Below are positions 33,071-45,112 of a stretch of DNA of 64,000 bases, piece by piece. The notes under the pieces were generated by a model. It searched no databases and was not told the origin of the DNA. It was given only the letters and a program-made list of their open reading frames with translations. The DNA is from Achatina immaculata (Eukaryota; Mollusca; Gastropoda; Stylommatophora; Achatinidae), in contig CM019691.1 in NCBI GenBank assembly GCA_009760885.1, positions 29,187,814-29,251,813 on the forward strand, in the 5' to 3' direction. Both the position numbers and the translations under genes were made by a program. Numbering within the stretch: position 1 is the stretch's first letter; every line of letters begins with the position of its first letter.

Positions 33071-34181
33071 TACAGAAGACACGAGACTGAAATATATGAG
33101 TTTTGTGTAATGAAACTCTTGCACTAACCAGACTGACGCATAAAAGCAAAAGCCGTTAAAATAACCAGTTATTTGTAGTTTCCAAACAGATAATAATATT
33201 TGTATGGTCAAAAGGACTTATAAATTGCTGTCCTTCAAATATGGTCTTGAACGTTAATTTATTCTTCTATTTTCAGAAAGTATTAACAAAAGGTTAATTT
33301 ACATTTCCATCAGCTTTTGAAGTTTTACAGCCGGGGAAAATTGTTATTCTTGGTAAAAGTTAGTGTAATCAAATGTTTCCTGCCCGAAGTTCGTAAACAC
33401 AAGGACGGCACTCACGTTCAGAGAATGTTGTCTCTGCCAAAACCACCTCCCACCATAAACCTTCACCACAGTTATTATCCTTTATCATTACCATCGCCAT
33501 CATTACTCTTTATCATTTTTTGGGTCGTTTGTGGCCTTACAGAAAATCCAGAATCTTTAGCCGCCTGGGTTTACTTCAACTCTTACTTTGTCCTGAAAGC
33601 TAAGATTATCTCTTATGTTTATGCCTGAAAGCTAAGATTATCTCTGATGTTTATCTGTTAAGTAGTTTTACAGCTCAGATTTCCTACATGACTGAACAGT
33701 TCATTTACGAATGCAATCAGAAAACAGCGGGAGCGAAGATTTCGTGCACACGACTGAATAGTTCAGTGCACTTTATGACCGCAACGTCAAATGCAAGAGA
33801 GAAGACGAAGGTGCTGCCGGGAATGGTTCAGTTATCAGCGTTAGTGAAATAGACCTCTCAAACTCTCTGTCTTAACTTTAGAAGCGCTAAAAGAGAAAGG
33901 TTCCTGCGGTTTTCCTACATCCTGTCACAGGCATAAAATAGTATTATTAAAGATTATTACCTCCCTTAAACTGACCTAACAGTATACTATCACAGGCATA
34001 GCGTGTTCTCCGCAGTGGTGGAACTTTCAGGGAAGCCTCTAAGATAGTTGTTCTCAAAGATTCTCAAAGTTAAAGGTCATATTTCTCTTTTTTTCAATCC
34101 AGACACACACACACACTCTGTCTCTGTCTCTCCCACCCCCCAATCCTCCCCTGTATATTAAATCAGGAATTTTTATCATTA
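33071..34181. other. Unassigned stretch with a small duplication
   Basis: CTGAAAGCTAAGATTATCTC occurs twice at about 33594 and 33627. A (CA)n and (TC)n stretch lies near 34105-34130. No gene recognised. Confidence 0.45.
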
Positions 34182-35025
34182 TACAAGGACCGACAATTAA
34201 GTAATGAGACTGATTTTATTATGGCCAAGACAAAAATGCCATCTATGAAGCAAAGCATGGAATCCAAAGAGGCAATCTTCATCTGGCAACTTTTCATCGC
34301 CGCCCGATAATCAGACGACAAACAAGCCGCCATTCTGTTGTTGACCTAGTTAGAGGTGCATTGTCACGTAATCAGCATCGAGCAAAAGCTAACATTTAAT
34401 TCTGTTTAAAACTCGGGAAAAAGTGCCACTGAGACAGTTGAACTGATACGACATGTTTATGAGGATAATTGTTTATTTCGTGCACAGATATCCAGGTGGT
34501 ATTCTCGATTCAAAAGTGACCTGGAAACGATTACAAATGCAACTAGACATGGACGCCCAATTTCTATTCTTAATTAGGAACTCATTGCAAACGTCAGAAA
34601 ACGGATACCAAAAGATCGTTGTTTGACTGTGAGGATGATGGCAGATGAATGTGGTGTTAATTCGTATAATTTTAGTGGAAGATTTGGGCAAGAAAAACGT
34701 TGTTTGCTGGTTTGTACCACATTCGTTGTCTGATGACCAAAAACATCAGCATGTTGAGTACGCAAAGGACATAATCAAAACGTGTCGCAGAAATAAACAT
34801 TTCTTAAATTTGATTGTTGGAGAGGATGAAACATGGATCTTCCGCTATGATCCCACAATTAAACGCCGAAGTTCTCAGTGGATGTCATCATCATCATCAA
34901 AGGGAAAAAATTCGCCTTCAAAAGTCGAAAGTGAAGTCAATGTTGGTTTGCTTCTACGACAGCAAAGGAGTTCAAAGAATTTATTCCAAAGGGACAAACT
35001 GTCACTGCCAAAGTTTAAGTATTTT

Positions 35026-35038
35026 GAAAGGCCTATTG
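35026..35038. repeat. 13-bp TSD, left copy of the nested (GAA)n element
   Basis: GAAAGGCCTATTG here is identical to 36525-36537. It lies in mariner coding sequence (FERPIEK in the related copy), giving the exact insertion point. Confidence 0.95.
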
Positions 35039-36524
35039 GTTCTAAGGACTGCAAACGCGCCACAAACAGCCTCTGGCAGTCAAGTCCAGCTCCTGGCCTT
35101 CCCGTGGCAGAACTGTTTTAAACTGACAGGAGAAGGGGCGAGGGCGAATATCTGGCGCCTGAAAACCAGTTACTTAGGGTAGATGAGTGTCACGTTTGGT
35201 AGCTCATCTGCCGCTGTTGGCGAGATCTTCAGCTGCCGTGCGTGGAGCGGTGCTCTTCCCGGCCAATGAAGAAATTTGCAGATGAGGTTGCCGCGCAGCA
35301 TCACTGCGGAAAAGGTGGTTGAAAGAATAAAGCGAAGCAAACAGTCAAATCACGGCACCTCTGGTCTGGAGGTCAGCCACGTCCTGAATGCAGTCATATC
35401 GGGTGAAATGCATGAACCAGCTTGTCCCAGAGGTTAAGTCACTGCTGGCTTAACTTTTCAAATGCCGTGCGTGGAGTGAAGCTCCTCCCGGTTAAGGAAG
35501 TAAATGCGGAAATAAAGGTTGCTGTGTGGCGCCGATGGGAAAAGGTGGTGGAAAGTGAAGTTTAAGCTGATATGTCCAGTAGTATCGCTACGAGAACTAT
35601 ACCACGGCACCTCTGCTCTAGAGGCCGCCTACGTCCGAAATACACCTACACTGGTGAAATATGCCTAAACCGGCACACACCAGGGGTCGAACTCGATGGC
35701 TAGACATGTCATGCCACCTCCGCTCTAGAGGTCGGTAACGCCTGATAACCACCCATACTGGTGAATTTTGCCTAAACCGGCTCATACCAGGGGTGAATCT
35801 TGAAGGCTATGAATGTCACAGTACCTCTGCCCTAGAGGTCCGTCCCGTCCCAAACACGCCCATACTGGGATAATGCCTAAACCGGCTCAATCCAGGGGTA
35901 GAAGTCACTAGTGGCGAGGATTCATCCTCCTGGACAAAAGCTCCATCCTGGGCACAACTAGGAAGGGTAGCGGCCACGACTGCAAAATGCTGAAGTCGGA
36001 GACACTGGACCAGGGAAGTCTAGATAGGCAACCACCTCTCACCCGGCGGGGATGTCTGCGTATCCTAATCACGCTGAGGTTTTCCGGTGAGAAAGTCCAA
36101 CCCTGGACTGGATGGGTAACCACCTCTCACCCGGCGGTGATACATGGGTATCTCAAAACACGTCGAGGTTTTCCGGTGAGAAAGTCCAACTCTGGCCTGG
36201 GTGGGCTAACGCCTCTCACCCAGCGGGGATGCACTGATATTCCAAACACGTCGAGGTCTTCCGGTGAGAAAGTCCAACCCTAGACCAAACTGGTGCAATG
36301 AAAACCACGGTGTCACGCAATCCCGCTTCCGAGACCCACCAAGAATACAGGCTAAAGCACTGGGGTACTCTGAACACCTTGTGGTCCTTTCGTGGAACTC
36401 GTGTGGTCTATTTTGGACCACACAGGGGACCACGGGACCTAACGAGGACCACATGCGTGAATTCAGTAGGTTCACAGTGCGGTTTTTGGTGGTAGAAGTG
36501 AACGAAGAAGAAGAAGAAGAAGAA
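35039..36524 (+). mobile_element. 1486-bp (GAA)n-tailed retroelement, non-coding
   Basis: Inserted in the mariner with a perfect 13-bp duplication and ending GAACGAAGAAGAAG...; no coding motif is visible. Two internal tandem arrays: about 100-120 bp units at 35370-35900 (ACCTCTGCTCTAGAGG, GCCTAAACCGGCTCA, CCAGGGGT) and about 88-bp units at 36033-36290 (CACCTCTCACCCGGCG, TTTTCCGGTGAGAAAGTCCA). Nearly identical sequence recurs in reverse at 62635-64000, and the last about 120 bp at 31964-32081. The TSD and tail suggest LINE-dependent mobilisation; it could be a large SINE or a LINE untranslated region. Confidence 0.9.
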
Positions 36525-36734
36525 GAAAGGCCTATTGAAAAAGATTCTCCGAGTCCGATCCGATTATTCAACACCTGGCAATTTTTTTTTCCTTCTTCAT
36601 GATAATGCACCAGCTCAACAGGCAGTAGTTGTACAGGAAGTTTTGACCCAAAAACAATTGTGTGTTCTCAACAATCCACCCTATTCCCCAGATTTGTCTC
36701 CCTGCGTCTCATTACTTAATTGTCGGACTTTGTA

Positions 36735-36964
36735 CATTTTCTAGGTACTGTAATCCCTCCCTTTAGACTTGAAGTTCCTCCTGGGGGGGGGGGTGTCTTT
36801 GGAGAGAGAGGGCTACCTGCCGTCTCGTTGAGAGTCACTGCTCTGGAAGTTAAAGAAGGCAGCCAAGAACCACTCTCCGTCCCTTACGCTGCAGTGATTT
36901 ATTACCGTTTTTAGATTCATAATTCCCCGAAGGTCCACAAGCAATCATCAAGTATATAACAAAG
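36735..36964. other. Unassigned stretch with G(9) run
   Basis: GGGGGGGGGG at 36784-36793. No gene recognised. Confidence 0.4.
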
Positions 36965-37210
36965 AAGATAACACACTGACCAAGCAGAAAACACTCTGAC
37001 TAACCAGACAAGACATTTATCAACCAGACAACACACTGACCAACCATACAACATATTAACCAACCGGACAACACATTGACCAACCAGACAACACACTAAC
37101 CAACGAGACAACACACTGACCAACCAGACAACACATTAATCAATCAGACAACACATTAACCAACCAGACAACGCACTAGCCACCCAGACAACACATTAAC
37201 CTACTAGCCT
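36965..37210. repeat. About 20-bp minisatellite
   Basis: Units ACCAACCAGACAACACACTG repeat at 20-22 bp, about 11 copies, then decay into CCAGCCAA/ACCAAC-rich sequence to about 37440. Confidence 0.92.
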
Positions 37211-37796
37211 ATCGACAAATGAATCAGTCAGGAAACCAGCCATCCAATGAAACGACAAATCACTCAAACAAACCAGCTAAATAAACGAATCAGCCATTCA
37301 ACAATCCAGTAAACTAACCAACAAACCGGCTAGACAACGAACAAAACTGAGATCCAACCAATGAAACCACCAGCCAAGCAAACCCAGCTCGGAGCTAAAC
37401 TGCCAACCATAGAACCAAACAGTCAAAGCAAAACAGCGGTCTAATCAATTAGTCTCCGAGACCCTGGTGGACTTATCATTAGAAATAATAGCCCAGCTTT
37501 TTTTCACATAGCATGCACGTATACATTGTACACGTTATAATAGTCATGCAGGTAAGCAAACCATTGTATTAAAAAAACACATGAGTAATCAATAGATGTT
37601 AGTTTTAGAAAAGGCAAAATTTTAGTTCATATCTTGCACCTGATGGGATAAAGCTTGTAACGAGACACAGCAGTGGAAGGAGAACGAAAGCACAAGGTTC
37701 TGAAATCAATTAGAAGCTCAGAACAGCTACAGATTGTATAGAGATATTGAATATTGAAGAGACCAACGATGTAAAGGTTGTTAAGAGTCCGGAATC
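37211..37796. other. Decaying extension of the CCAAC array and unassigned DNA
   Basis: AACCAGC, AACCAACA and similar phrases continue to about 37440. The rest is unrecognised. Confidence 0.4.
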
Positions 37797-37804
37797 TTCT
37801 AAGT

Positions 37805-38018
37805 CAGGGGTTACAAAACTTGTTCAGGCTGCCCCCAGTGCTTTCCAAGCAACTTCCCTAGCGTCTCCAACAATGTTTTTGACTCATTTAGATCTGACCT
37901 CACTTTCCGCTCACGTTTTCCTCGCCACCCCTTTCCCTTTTTTCAACCCTTCCCCTGTTTTCCATCCCCTCCCCCCCCCCCCCAAGGAGGAGGTAAACGC
38001 CCACTTTGGAAACCGCTC
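37805..38018. mobile_element. hAT MITE (214 bp) with 8-bp TSD
   Basis: Left end CAGGGGTTACAAAACTTG and right end, read inwards, GAGCGGTTTCCAAAGTGG match at 12 of 18 positions. Flanks TTCTAAGT (37797-37804) and TTTTAAGT (38019-38026) match at seven of eight. A C(12) run lies near 37972. No coding sequence. Confidence 0.85.
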
Positions 38019-38026
38019 TTTTAAGT

Positions 38027-38870
38027 AAACATATTTTTATAAGAAGTTCTGAGTACAGCTCAGACAACGTTTCTGTTTATACGACGGTAACAAAACTATG
38101 GAGGACACGTTGTTGTTTAAAAGAATTTCAGAAAATTATAAAGACAGTGCTTGTGTTTATAAGAATTTCAGAAGAATAGTGAAATAAATTTTGATGATTG
38201 TGAGAATTTCTCATTACCGTTGAGAAAACCTTTGGTTTTCGTGCTTTATGCTTCAAATGCAAACAGTGTTCATACGTGAACAATTGTAGAGTTTATGAAA
38301 TCGTCTCTTGTTGTCATCTTGACTTGTTCACTTCAGGTCCACTGTATCAGACCTGTATTTGTTTTAACATACAGGGAGAAAGGAAGACTGTTTTCTGCAA
38401 GAAAGTGACACTACATCTAGTAGATAACATTTAATAACAGATACCTGCACTGTTAAGATCACAACCAAAAGTTAGCTGCTGACAAAAAAGTTATTTAAAA
38501 AAAGACTGAAATCTTATAATCTTTTTGCGCATTGATCCTAAGACACTTGTTGCCAAACTCAGGTCACAGAGGATCTGAAGTCGCGAGAAGCTAATATGAT
38601 ATAAATTTTGGATTATTATGAAGTGATGTTTAGATATAATTTTGAGTGATTTGCAGCAAAATTAGGACAAGTAATTTACGCACTGAAATGTTAAAAGATC
38701 ATTTTGACTGAATTTCAGTATTTTTTAAAACATCTTTTTCTTGGAAGGTGGCTAAGTTAAACATTGCTGGATTAAAGTTGTGCGAGTCGACTACCTTAGT
38801 GATCGTGGGTCGCGGGTTGCGGGTTGCCTACTACTGCTGATCCAGAGTCGCGGGTCACCTAGCATTATGC
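38027..38870. other. Unassigned non-coding stretch
   Basis: AT-rich; GTCGCGGGTTGCGGGTTG is a small repeat at 38807-38826. No gene recognised. Confidence 0.4.
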
Positions 38871-38872
38871 TA

Positions 38873-39822
38873 CAAGGTCCGACAATTAAGTATTGAGACT
38901 AATCACATTAAAGAATAGAATAAACAACAGCTGAAGATATAGCTTGTATTTTATTCTAGGTAAGCCACTTGTGCATTGATGCAACGAGTGGCACGATCTA
39001 ACAAACACTGGAACGACCTCTTCTTCTGTTGGTATGGCCTTTAAACTCAATGTTACTGTTCTTTGGGTGTCATCAGTATCGCAAAAGAAGCGTCCTTTCA
39101 TTGGTAACTTTAATTTTGGGAATAGAAAATAATCGCAGGGAGACAAATCTGGGGAATAGGGTGGATTGTTGAGAACACACACTTGTTTTTGGGCCAAAAC
39201 TTCCTGTACAACTACCGTCCGGTGAGCCGGTGCATTATCATGAAGAAGGAAAAAAACTACCATGATCGGACTCTGAGAATCCTTTTCAATAGGCCTTTCA
39301 AAATACTTAAAAAAACTTTGGCAGTGATAGTCTGTCCCTTTGGAATAAATTCTTTGTGAATAACTCCTTTGCTGTCGTAGAAACAAACAAACATTGTCTT
39401 CACTTTCGACTTTTGAAGGCGAATTTTATTTTTACTTGTGGTGACGATGATGACATCTACTGAGCACTTTGGCGTTTAGTTGTGGGATTATAATCGGAAA
39501 ATTCATGTTTCATCTTCTGCAACAATCAAATTTAAGAAATATTTATTTCTACGACACGTTTTGATTATGTCCTTTGCGTACTCAACATGCAGATGTTTTT
39601 GGTCATCAGACAACGAATGTGGTACAAACCGGCAAGCAACGTTTTTCTTGCCCACATCTTCCACTAAAATTATACGAATGGTCTCTCGGTTAACACAGAA
39701 TTCATCTGCCATCATCCTCACAGTCAAACAACCATCTTCTTGTATCCTTTTTCTGACTTTTCCAATGAGTTCCTGATTACGAATAGAAACTGGGCGTCCA
39801 ATTCTGTTTCGTTCTAACAATT
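38873..39822 (-). pseudogene. Second mariner copy, 5'-truncated
   Basis: The terminal repeat CAAGGTCCGACAATTAAG at 38873, preceded by TA, is the 3' end. Read on the minus strand: RNRIGRPVSIRNQELIGKVR, LTVRMMADEF, FVPHSLSDDQKHLHVEYAKD, VAEDET (first aspartate), LLHDNAPAHR (second), NNPPYSPDLSPCDYFLFPKLK (third). The HTH start and 5' terminal repeat are missing. It retains the DYFLFPK block lost from the copy at 34184. There is a frame break around 39390-39500. Confidence 0.93.
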
Positions 39823-42179
39823 TTTATTAATTGTTAATGTAATTTAAATTACTCCAATACTTCTTTGTTGCTTGACTGTTTGTGACATCCTTTATTTTCC
39901 ACGCAGTTTGGAAACGAAAGACATGATAAAGCATTATCAAATATGCTGGTTTTATAGTTACAGTAAGAATATCATTTATACATGCTACAAAAATGTTTAA
40001 ATTAGATCTGGGAAAAACTGCAAAACTTCATGCGCGAAGGGCAGAAAAATACCAGTAATCGATGATGCTTTAGTTTTTTGGGTTTTTTATTTTTTTTTGT
40101 GTGTGTAATTTCGCGATATTTATTAAATATAAATGAGAGATCTTTATTACATTGTTTATCTATTATTCTTCCATGATTTGCTTATGGATGCTGCTCATTT
40201 CTTTATGTATGCAGTCTCAACCAGCTTTCTGCCATCTAGATTTTCGTTTGTTTCTTTCCCTTGCGTCTCCGGCTTAGTTTTCATCAGACAACGGAAAACC
40301 CGTAGACAAACCATTACAAAGGGGAAATCATCACCGAATGTTAAGAACCAATAGAAAACAAGAAGATAAGGGAAAGATACTTTGAATATTTCATGCGGGA
40401 AAATATGTTAATTAAAAACTTTTAACAATTGGAAAACTGGAACCAAACATGAAACAATGAGACCAGATGGTACATGGAACAGAAAAGTAGCAGAGATCTT
40501 ATTCATGAACCACCGAGAGAGTTCTACAAAGAGGCTTTTTTAAGTTCATGGGCCACAAATGAATTAATTCGACTAAAAATCTTTAACATCTTCTGGGTTC
40601 TGTTTTCAGTTCGGAAAGGGGATACACTGGAAAAAAATTGTTTAGAATCACTGCTTTAGTGTAAAACTGGGGGGGGGGGGGAATGAACAAAAAGAGAGTG
40701 GAAAATACGAATTTATGTACCAGTTCTGCCTGCAGTACCACCAAACAATAAAAGCTATGACTAACACCACATTTTAACAGTAAGTGCCTGCTTGGAATGT
40801 TGGGAATTTGAAAACCATTCGCAGACACTGAGAGCACTTTTTAAACATCATTCATTATAATTCTACGGAATTTCTCCATTCAGTGAACCGCTGTGACTCA
40901 GCCGAAATTATACATTTAAGAAATAGCAATGACTCATCCAAAGTTTAAATTGAAGAAGCCACTGTGATTCAGGCGAAGTTCTACAATCAAGGAACCTAGC
41001 TGGACACCATATTCTGCTTGCCTTTCATCCACAGCTAGGAGTGTATGCAATGTGATCCAGTGTCCTTAGCTGTGCATGATGAAATTATTTTGTCTCTTTA
41101 GATGCGGTATCTCTTAACGCAGTTTACTGAGGGTCGAAAAGTGGTTGCGACAGCTCCAATAGAATTCATTGCCTTCATTCGGAGAGACCGTCGCAAATGA
41201 GTTAATTGTATGCCTATAAACGAGTTAATTTTATATCTATACACATGTTTTTTTTCCATATGCTGTAGTTGCGCTGCTGTCTCACTAGAAAATCATGTTC
41301 TCGTCTGTTTGTGTAGCCAACATTTATGACTCATTTAGTTAAAAAAAACAAAAAAACAAATATGATTAGTTTTGTTCCACGATTTCTGTAATTTTGCGTT
41401 TCTGTGAAGCTGAAAGGTCAGGCATATTTTCTACCACATCCCGAAAGTAAAATCATTTGTGGGTGAGAAGTCGAATCAAAGTCGAACGGAGTGCCATTAA
41501 CCCTCAGTAATATCAGAGAGCATAAATATTTATAAAAAAAAACTTTAGAAATTTGATCTTCATTTTCCATGTTTTTTTTAAACACGTTTAGTTTAAGGAA
41601 GTTCAGAAGATACGTGACAAAAGAACACAGGACATCAAACATAACAGGATGTATGAGATATAAAAATCTAGTATAGAATGTAAGGCATCGGAGAAAACAA
41701 AATACAATATATAACATTTCGGATGTAGCATGAAATGTAAGACATCAGACTTAAAATAAGATATATAAGATTTTGGCTAAAAAGGAAACGGAAGAAATCA
41801 GACGTAGCAGGATTTTAAAAATATAGGATATATCAAGAAAGGTAAGTTGTCTGATATATAACAGGACATGTATAAGATATCGGATATAGAAAGAAATGTA
41901 AGATATCAGACATATAACAGGATATATAAGATATCAGATGTATGTCGCATGCTCGACATTCGCGTAGTGTCTTTCAATATATTTATACCGCCCAAAATAA
42001 GTCATCCATAAGCTACATCAATCAGACCAACTCAGAGGTTAAGCCATAAACTAAGGACCATCTGAACACCAGCTATAATCGTGCAATGGCCAACAGCTTT
42101 TAATTCCATTTTCCGGACTCTAAATCAGACAGTAAAATTGTCCTACACTTGCCTTGTCTCGTCTTGTCTTGTCCTTCCT
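39823..42179. other. Unassigned non-coding stretch
   Basis: Degenerate AT-rich repeats based on GATATATAAGATATCAGACAT lie at about 41640-41945. A G(11) run lies near 40670. No gene recognised. Confidence 0.45.
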
Positions 42180-42188
42180 CATTTACTG

Positions 42189-42545
42189 CTAGGTGTAGAG
42201 GTGAAGTGCAATTGCCTCCCAGTGGCTCGTCTGTTGGCTTCGTGCATTGAGATATTCAAGGACTCTGCTATACCATCGGTCCATCGTTTGGCGGCCCCTT
42301 CCTCTGCCCTTGTGTAAAACATTCCTCTCTCTGGTACACGTTCTGTTGGTAGCCATGACACATGACCGAACCATTTTATTTGCTGTTTTTGAATATAGTT
42401 CAGAACGGGTTGAACTCTTACTATATTTCTAATGACATCATTTCTTATTCTGTCCATTATTGATATTCCAAGAATTCTTCTCAAGAGTCTCATTTCAGTT
42501 GTTGTAATTTTCCTCTTGTCTTTTGGTGTCAGCGTCCATGAAAAT
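42189..42545 (-). pseudogene. LINE C-terminal fragment (RTE-like)
   Basis: The minus strand gives WTLTPKDKRKITTTEMRLLR, RILGISIMDRIRNDVIRNIV, RVQPVLNYIQKQQIKWFGHV and a tail with EEGAAKRWTDGIAESL. The pattern, an STEM-LLRRI block followed by WFGHV and a basic W motif, is the C-terminus of RTE-type polyproteins (family knowledge). It differs from LINE A and LINE D, so it is another subfamily. Confidence 0.75.
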
Positions 42546-42975
42546 CCTAAAAGTCCTACACTTAATAGATAAAATTCTTCATGACATTCCATAAGATTCT
42601 TCCTAAAATTCCACATTGTTTTTCTCAGCGTATGATTGTTATCATCCAAAAATGTGGTTCTTCGGAAGAATGCTGAAGGTACAGTGGACAGCGGGAAAAT
42701 CGAACGAGGGAAGTTCTGAAAGAGGCACAAGAAACAAGGAAAATCGTAAAGAAGATCAGAACACGACAACACAAATTTGTGAGGCAGTGTTTGGATGAGA
42801 GACGGTCTAGAGCACTTAATGACAACAGGAAAGATCGAAGGCAGAAGAAACAGAGAGAGAGAGAATCCAAAACATGTTCCTCTATCTCCCTGCATTCTTA
42901 CAGAATCCAACTATTCGCTCCAGTCCTTTGTTATTAACTGACGCAATTGTTATTTACGTTTTTTTTAAACTCAAA

Positions 42976-43285
42976 ACTCATTCATTCATTCATTTGCATG
43001 TCCCTTGCGGAACTTTGCCTCCCAAACAGCACTCCTGTAGGCCTCTCGGTTGTGAGCAAGATGGCCTGCTGCTGTTGCATCCATTTGCAGATCGTCAACG
43101 ATGTCTTGCAGCCATCTTCGTCTTGGTCTTCCTGTTTTTCTTTTTCCCATTATGTATCCTTCCAATACGGTCTTCTCTAAATTATCATGACGTTTAATGT
43201 GTCCAAAATATTTCAGTTTTCTCTCTTTAATCCTCTTCATTAGCCAGCCTTCTTCAATATTAAGCTCTTGTAATATACAAAAACT
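42976..43285 (-). mobile_element. LINE A 3' fragment (310 bp)
   Basis: Minus-strand match to the LINE A C-terminus (GYIMGKRKTGRPRRRW) with the (ATTC)n tail complement at 42978-42993. Only a weak CAAAACT/CAAAAACT similarity is seen at the flanks, so the TSD is uncertain. Confidence 0.9.
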
Positions 43286-44330
43286 AGGACGGAGATTAAC
43301 CCCGTTCTGTGACATGTTCCCTTCCATATTTTCCTTCATAACCATTTTGCTTACGAGACTTTTATTCTGTAACAAATGGCAAGAAATGTAGGGGACCTTC
43401 AGACGTAGCAGGATACATACGAGGAAGATATTGGACGCAGCAAGAAAAGTAAGGCATTGGACATTGATTTATACTGCATATATAAAATGTTGGGTACGGA
43501 AAGAAGATAATAGGACAGTAAATACAGTAATTAACTATAGAAACGAACCACAGACATAGGAGGGTTAATTTAATTTAAGACAAATGAGAAAGAACACTTT
43601 TCCTTTCATTTTGGAGCTATCCTGAGTTATTGTTATTATCCGAACAAATTCTGTAAGAAGAAGACAAAGAAGAAGGAGAAGGGAAAAAAAAGGGAAACTA
43701 GATCAAGAGGTCTAGTTGTTATTTTCTTGGAAGAGACGTAAGACAATAAAAGTCAAGACATTATTACAGTGTAACAGAAAACTGGACATGAAGTTTTGTT
43801 GTCTTTCTCGAGTATAAAGAGCCGCTTTTGTGTTACAACTGGTTAACTGCATGTTTCTCTTATTCGGTGTGTTCTGTGTATAAACTTGGACATGATCTGT
43901 TTAGCAAATGTCCCATCTAGGAAGTAACAGCAGTGCAGAAATGCGCATTGGAGGAGTTTGTTTGAAACCAACAGATTAGACAGTCTTCGTTAAATCTGAC
44001 GCAAGAATTGGAGAGGAGAGGAGAGAGAGAGAGAGAGAGAGAGATGGGGGGAGGGGGGTATTTGTTTAAAAAGCACCGGTCTGTGAATGACCACAAGTGA
44101 TCTAATGTTTAACAAAAAACGGCTTAACGCTGTAAAAAATACAGTAACGCTCAGTTTTTTAACAATTTAAATGCAAAGCGCAGCAGAATTATTAAATAAA
44201 AAGATGAAGAAACAAGGGAGTACAGTATTCTCTTTTTCTTTTATTCAAAATTAGTGTTTCTCGCATCAGCCTTTCCCGTTTATTATCTTTCTTGTTCATC
44301 TTTCACACTGTTATTTCATCTTTTCGTAGT
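43286..44330. other. Unassigned stretch with (GA)n
   Basis: (GA)n at 44012-44042 followed by GGGGGGAGGGGGG. No gene recognised. Confidence 0.45.
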
Positions 44331-44336
44331 CTTCTT

Positions 44337-44387
<51 letters not shown>

Positions 44388-45003
44388 TATAATTCCATTT
44401 TCTTCTTTTTATTGAGTCATTTCTTTCTCCCTCGTTTCTTTCTCTTTTCTTACTGCTTCTTTTCTGTTTTTTTCTATTAGTTCTTCTGTTCTTTTTCTTA
44501 TCTTTATTACATACCAACTTTACTACTTGCTTCCTTTCCTCTGTTTTTCTCTAATGTTTATTATTTCTTTTATTTCTTCTGTTCTTTCTCGTATCTTTAC
44601 TACTTGTTTTTCTTTCATCTATTCTTATCTGCATTACTTCTTTTCTTTTTCTGTTATTTCTCTTATCTTTAGTACTTATTTTCCTTCTTCTTATATTTCT
44701 CTTCTTTACGAATTCTTATTTTATTACTTCTTTTTTTCTTATGTTTTTTTCTTATTTTTGCTACTTGTTTTCTTTTTTTTTCTGTTCTTTCTCCTATCTT
44801 CTTACCTCTTTTTTTTCTTCTGTATGTTTTCCCTTACGTCTTCAATTTCATCTTTTCTGTCCTTTATCTTTTGTTGGTTTCTTTCCTGAATCTTTATTCA
44901 CTTTTCCTAATATTTCTCACAATTCTCTTCTTTCATATGTTTCTCCCCTTTATTTCATGTATCTGTCTCTTATTTTACTGTTTCTTTTTGTTTTCTTCTC
45001 TTG
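44331..45003. repeat. Pyrimidine-rich low-complexity tract with (CT)n
   Basis: (CT)n at 44339-44380, then about 600 bases of T-rich TTCTTTT/TTATTTC sequence. Long open frames here (120 and 87 codons) are compositional artefacts rich in Phe, Ser and Leu. Confidence 0.85.
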
Positions 45004-45035
<32 letters not shown>

Positions 45036-45052
45036 TCTTTTTGTTTTCTTCT

Positions 45053-45110
<58 letters not shown>
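45004..45110. repeat. (TA)n microsatellite in two blocks
   Basis: Two AT-dinucleotide blocks (45004-45035 and 45055-45108) are separated by TTCTTTTTGTTTTCTTCTC, a phrase that also precedes the first block, so block plus flank were duplicated. Confidence 0.92.
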
Positions 45111-45112
45111 TT

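Larger units (their letters stand above)
34440..36700 (+). pseudogene. Mariner transposase, interrupted and deleted
   Basis: The N-terminal part (about 34440-34660) reads VELIRHVYEDNCLFRAQISRWYSRF and RKRIPKDRCLTVRMMADECG with stops. The middle (34645-35038) has FVPHSLSDDQK and the first catalytic aspartate in VGEDETW. After the nested element (36525 on) come LLHDNAPAQQ (second aspartate) and NNPPYSPDLSP (third), then an abrupt deletion of the usual DYFLFPKLK block. Related to the minus-strand copy at 38873-39822. Confidence 0.92.
34184..36732 (+). mobile_element. Mariner transposon, split by a nested retroelement
   Basis: Terminal inverted repeats begin CAAGGACCGACAATTAAG at 34184 and, inverted, CAAAGTCCGACAATTAAG at 36732. 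TA flanks both ends (34182-34183, 36733-36734). Without the nested 1486-bp insert and its 13-bp duplication the element is about 1050 bp, shorter than the usual 1.3 kb; the deletion lies just before the right terminal repeat, where SPDLSPC joins the terminal sequence. Confidence 0.95.

Noticed and set aside
33317..33628. Possible small secreted protein of 103 codons
   Set aside because: No conserved motif, no signal of codon constraint, and it overlaps a local duplication.
36206..36610. 112-134 codon frames ending in poly-Glu (also 62579-62950)
   Set aside because: They lie in the (GAA)n-tailed retroelement; identical frames recur in its other copy, and the Glu run is the tail.
42179..42910. 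243-codon minus frame as a host gene
   Set aside because: The recognisable part is a LINE C-terminus; the N-terminal half is low-complexity upstream DNA.
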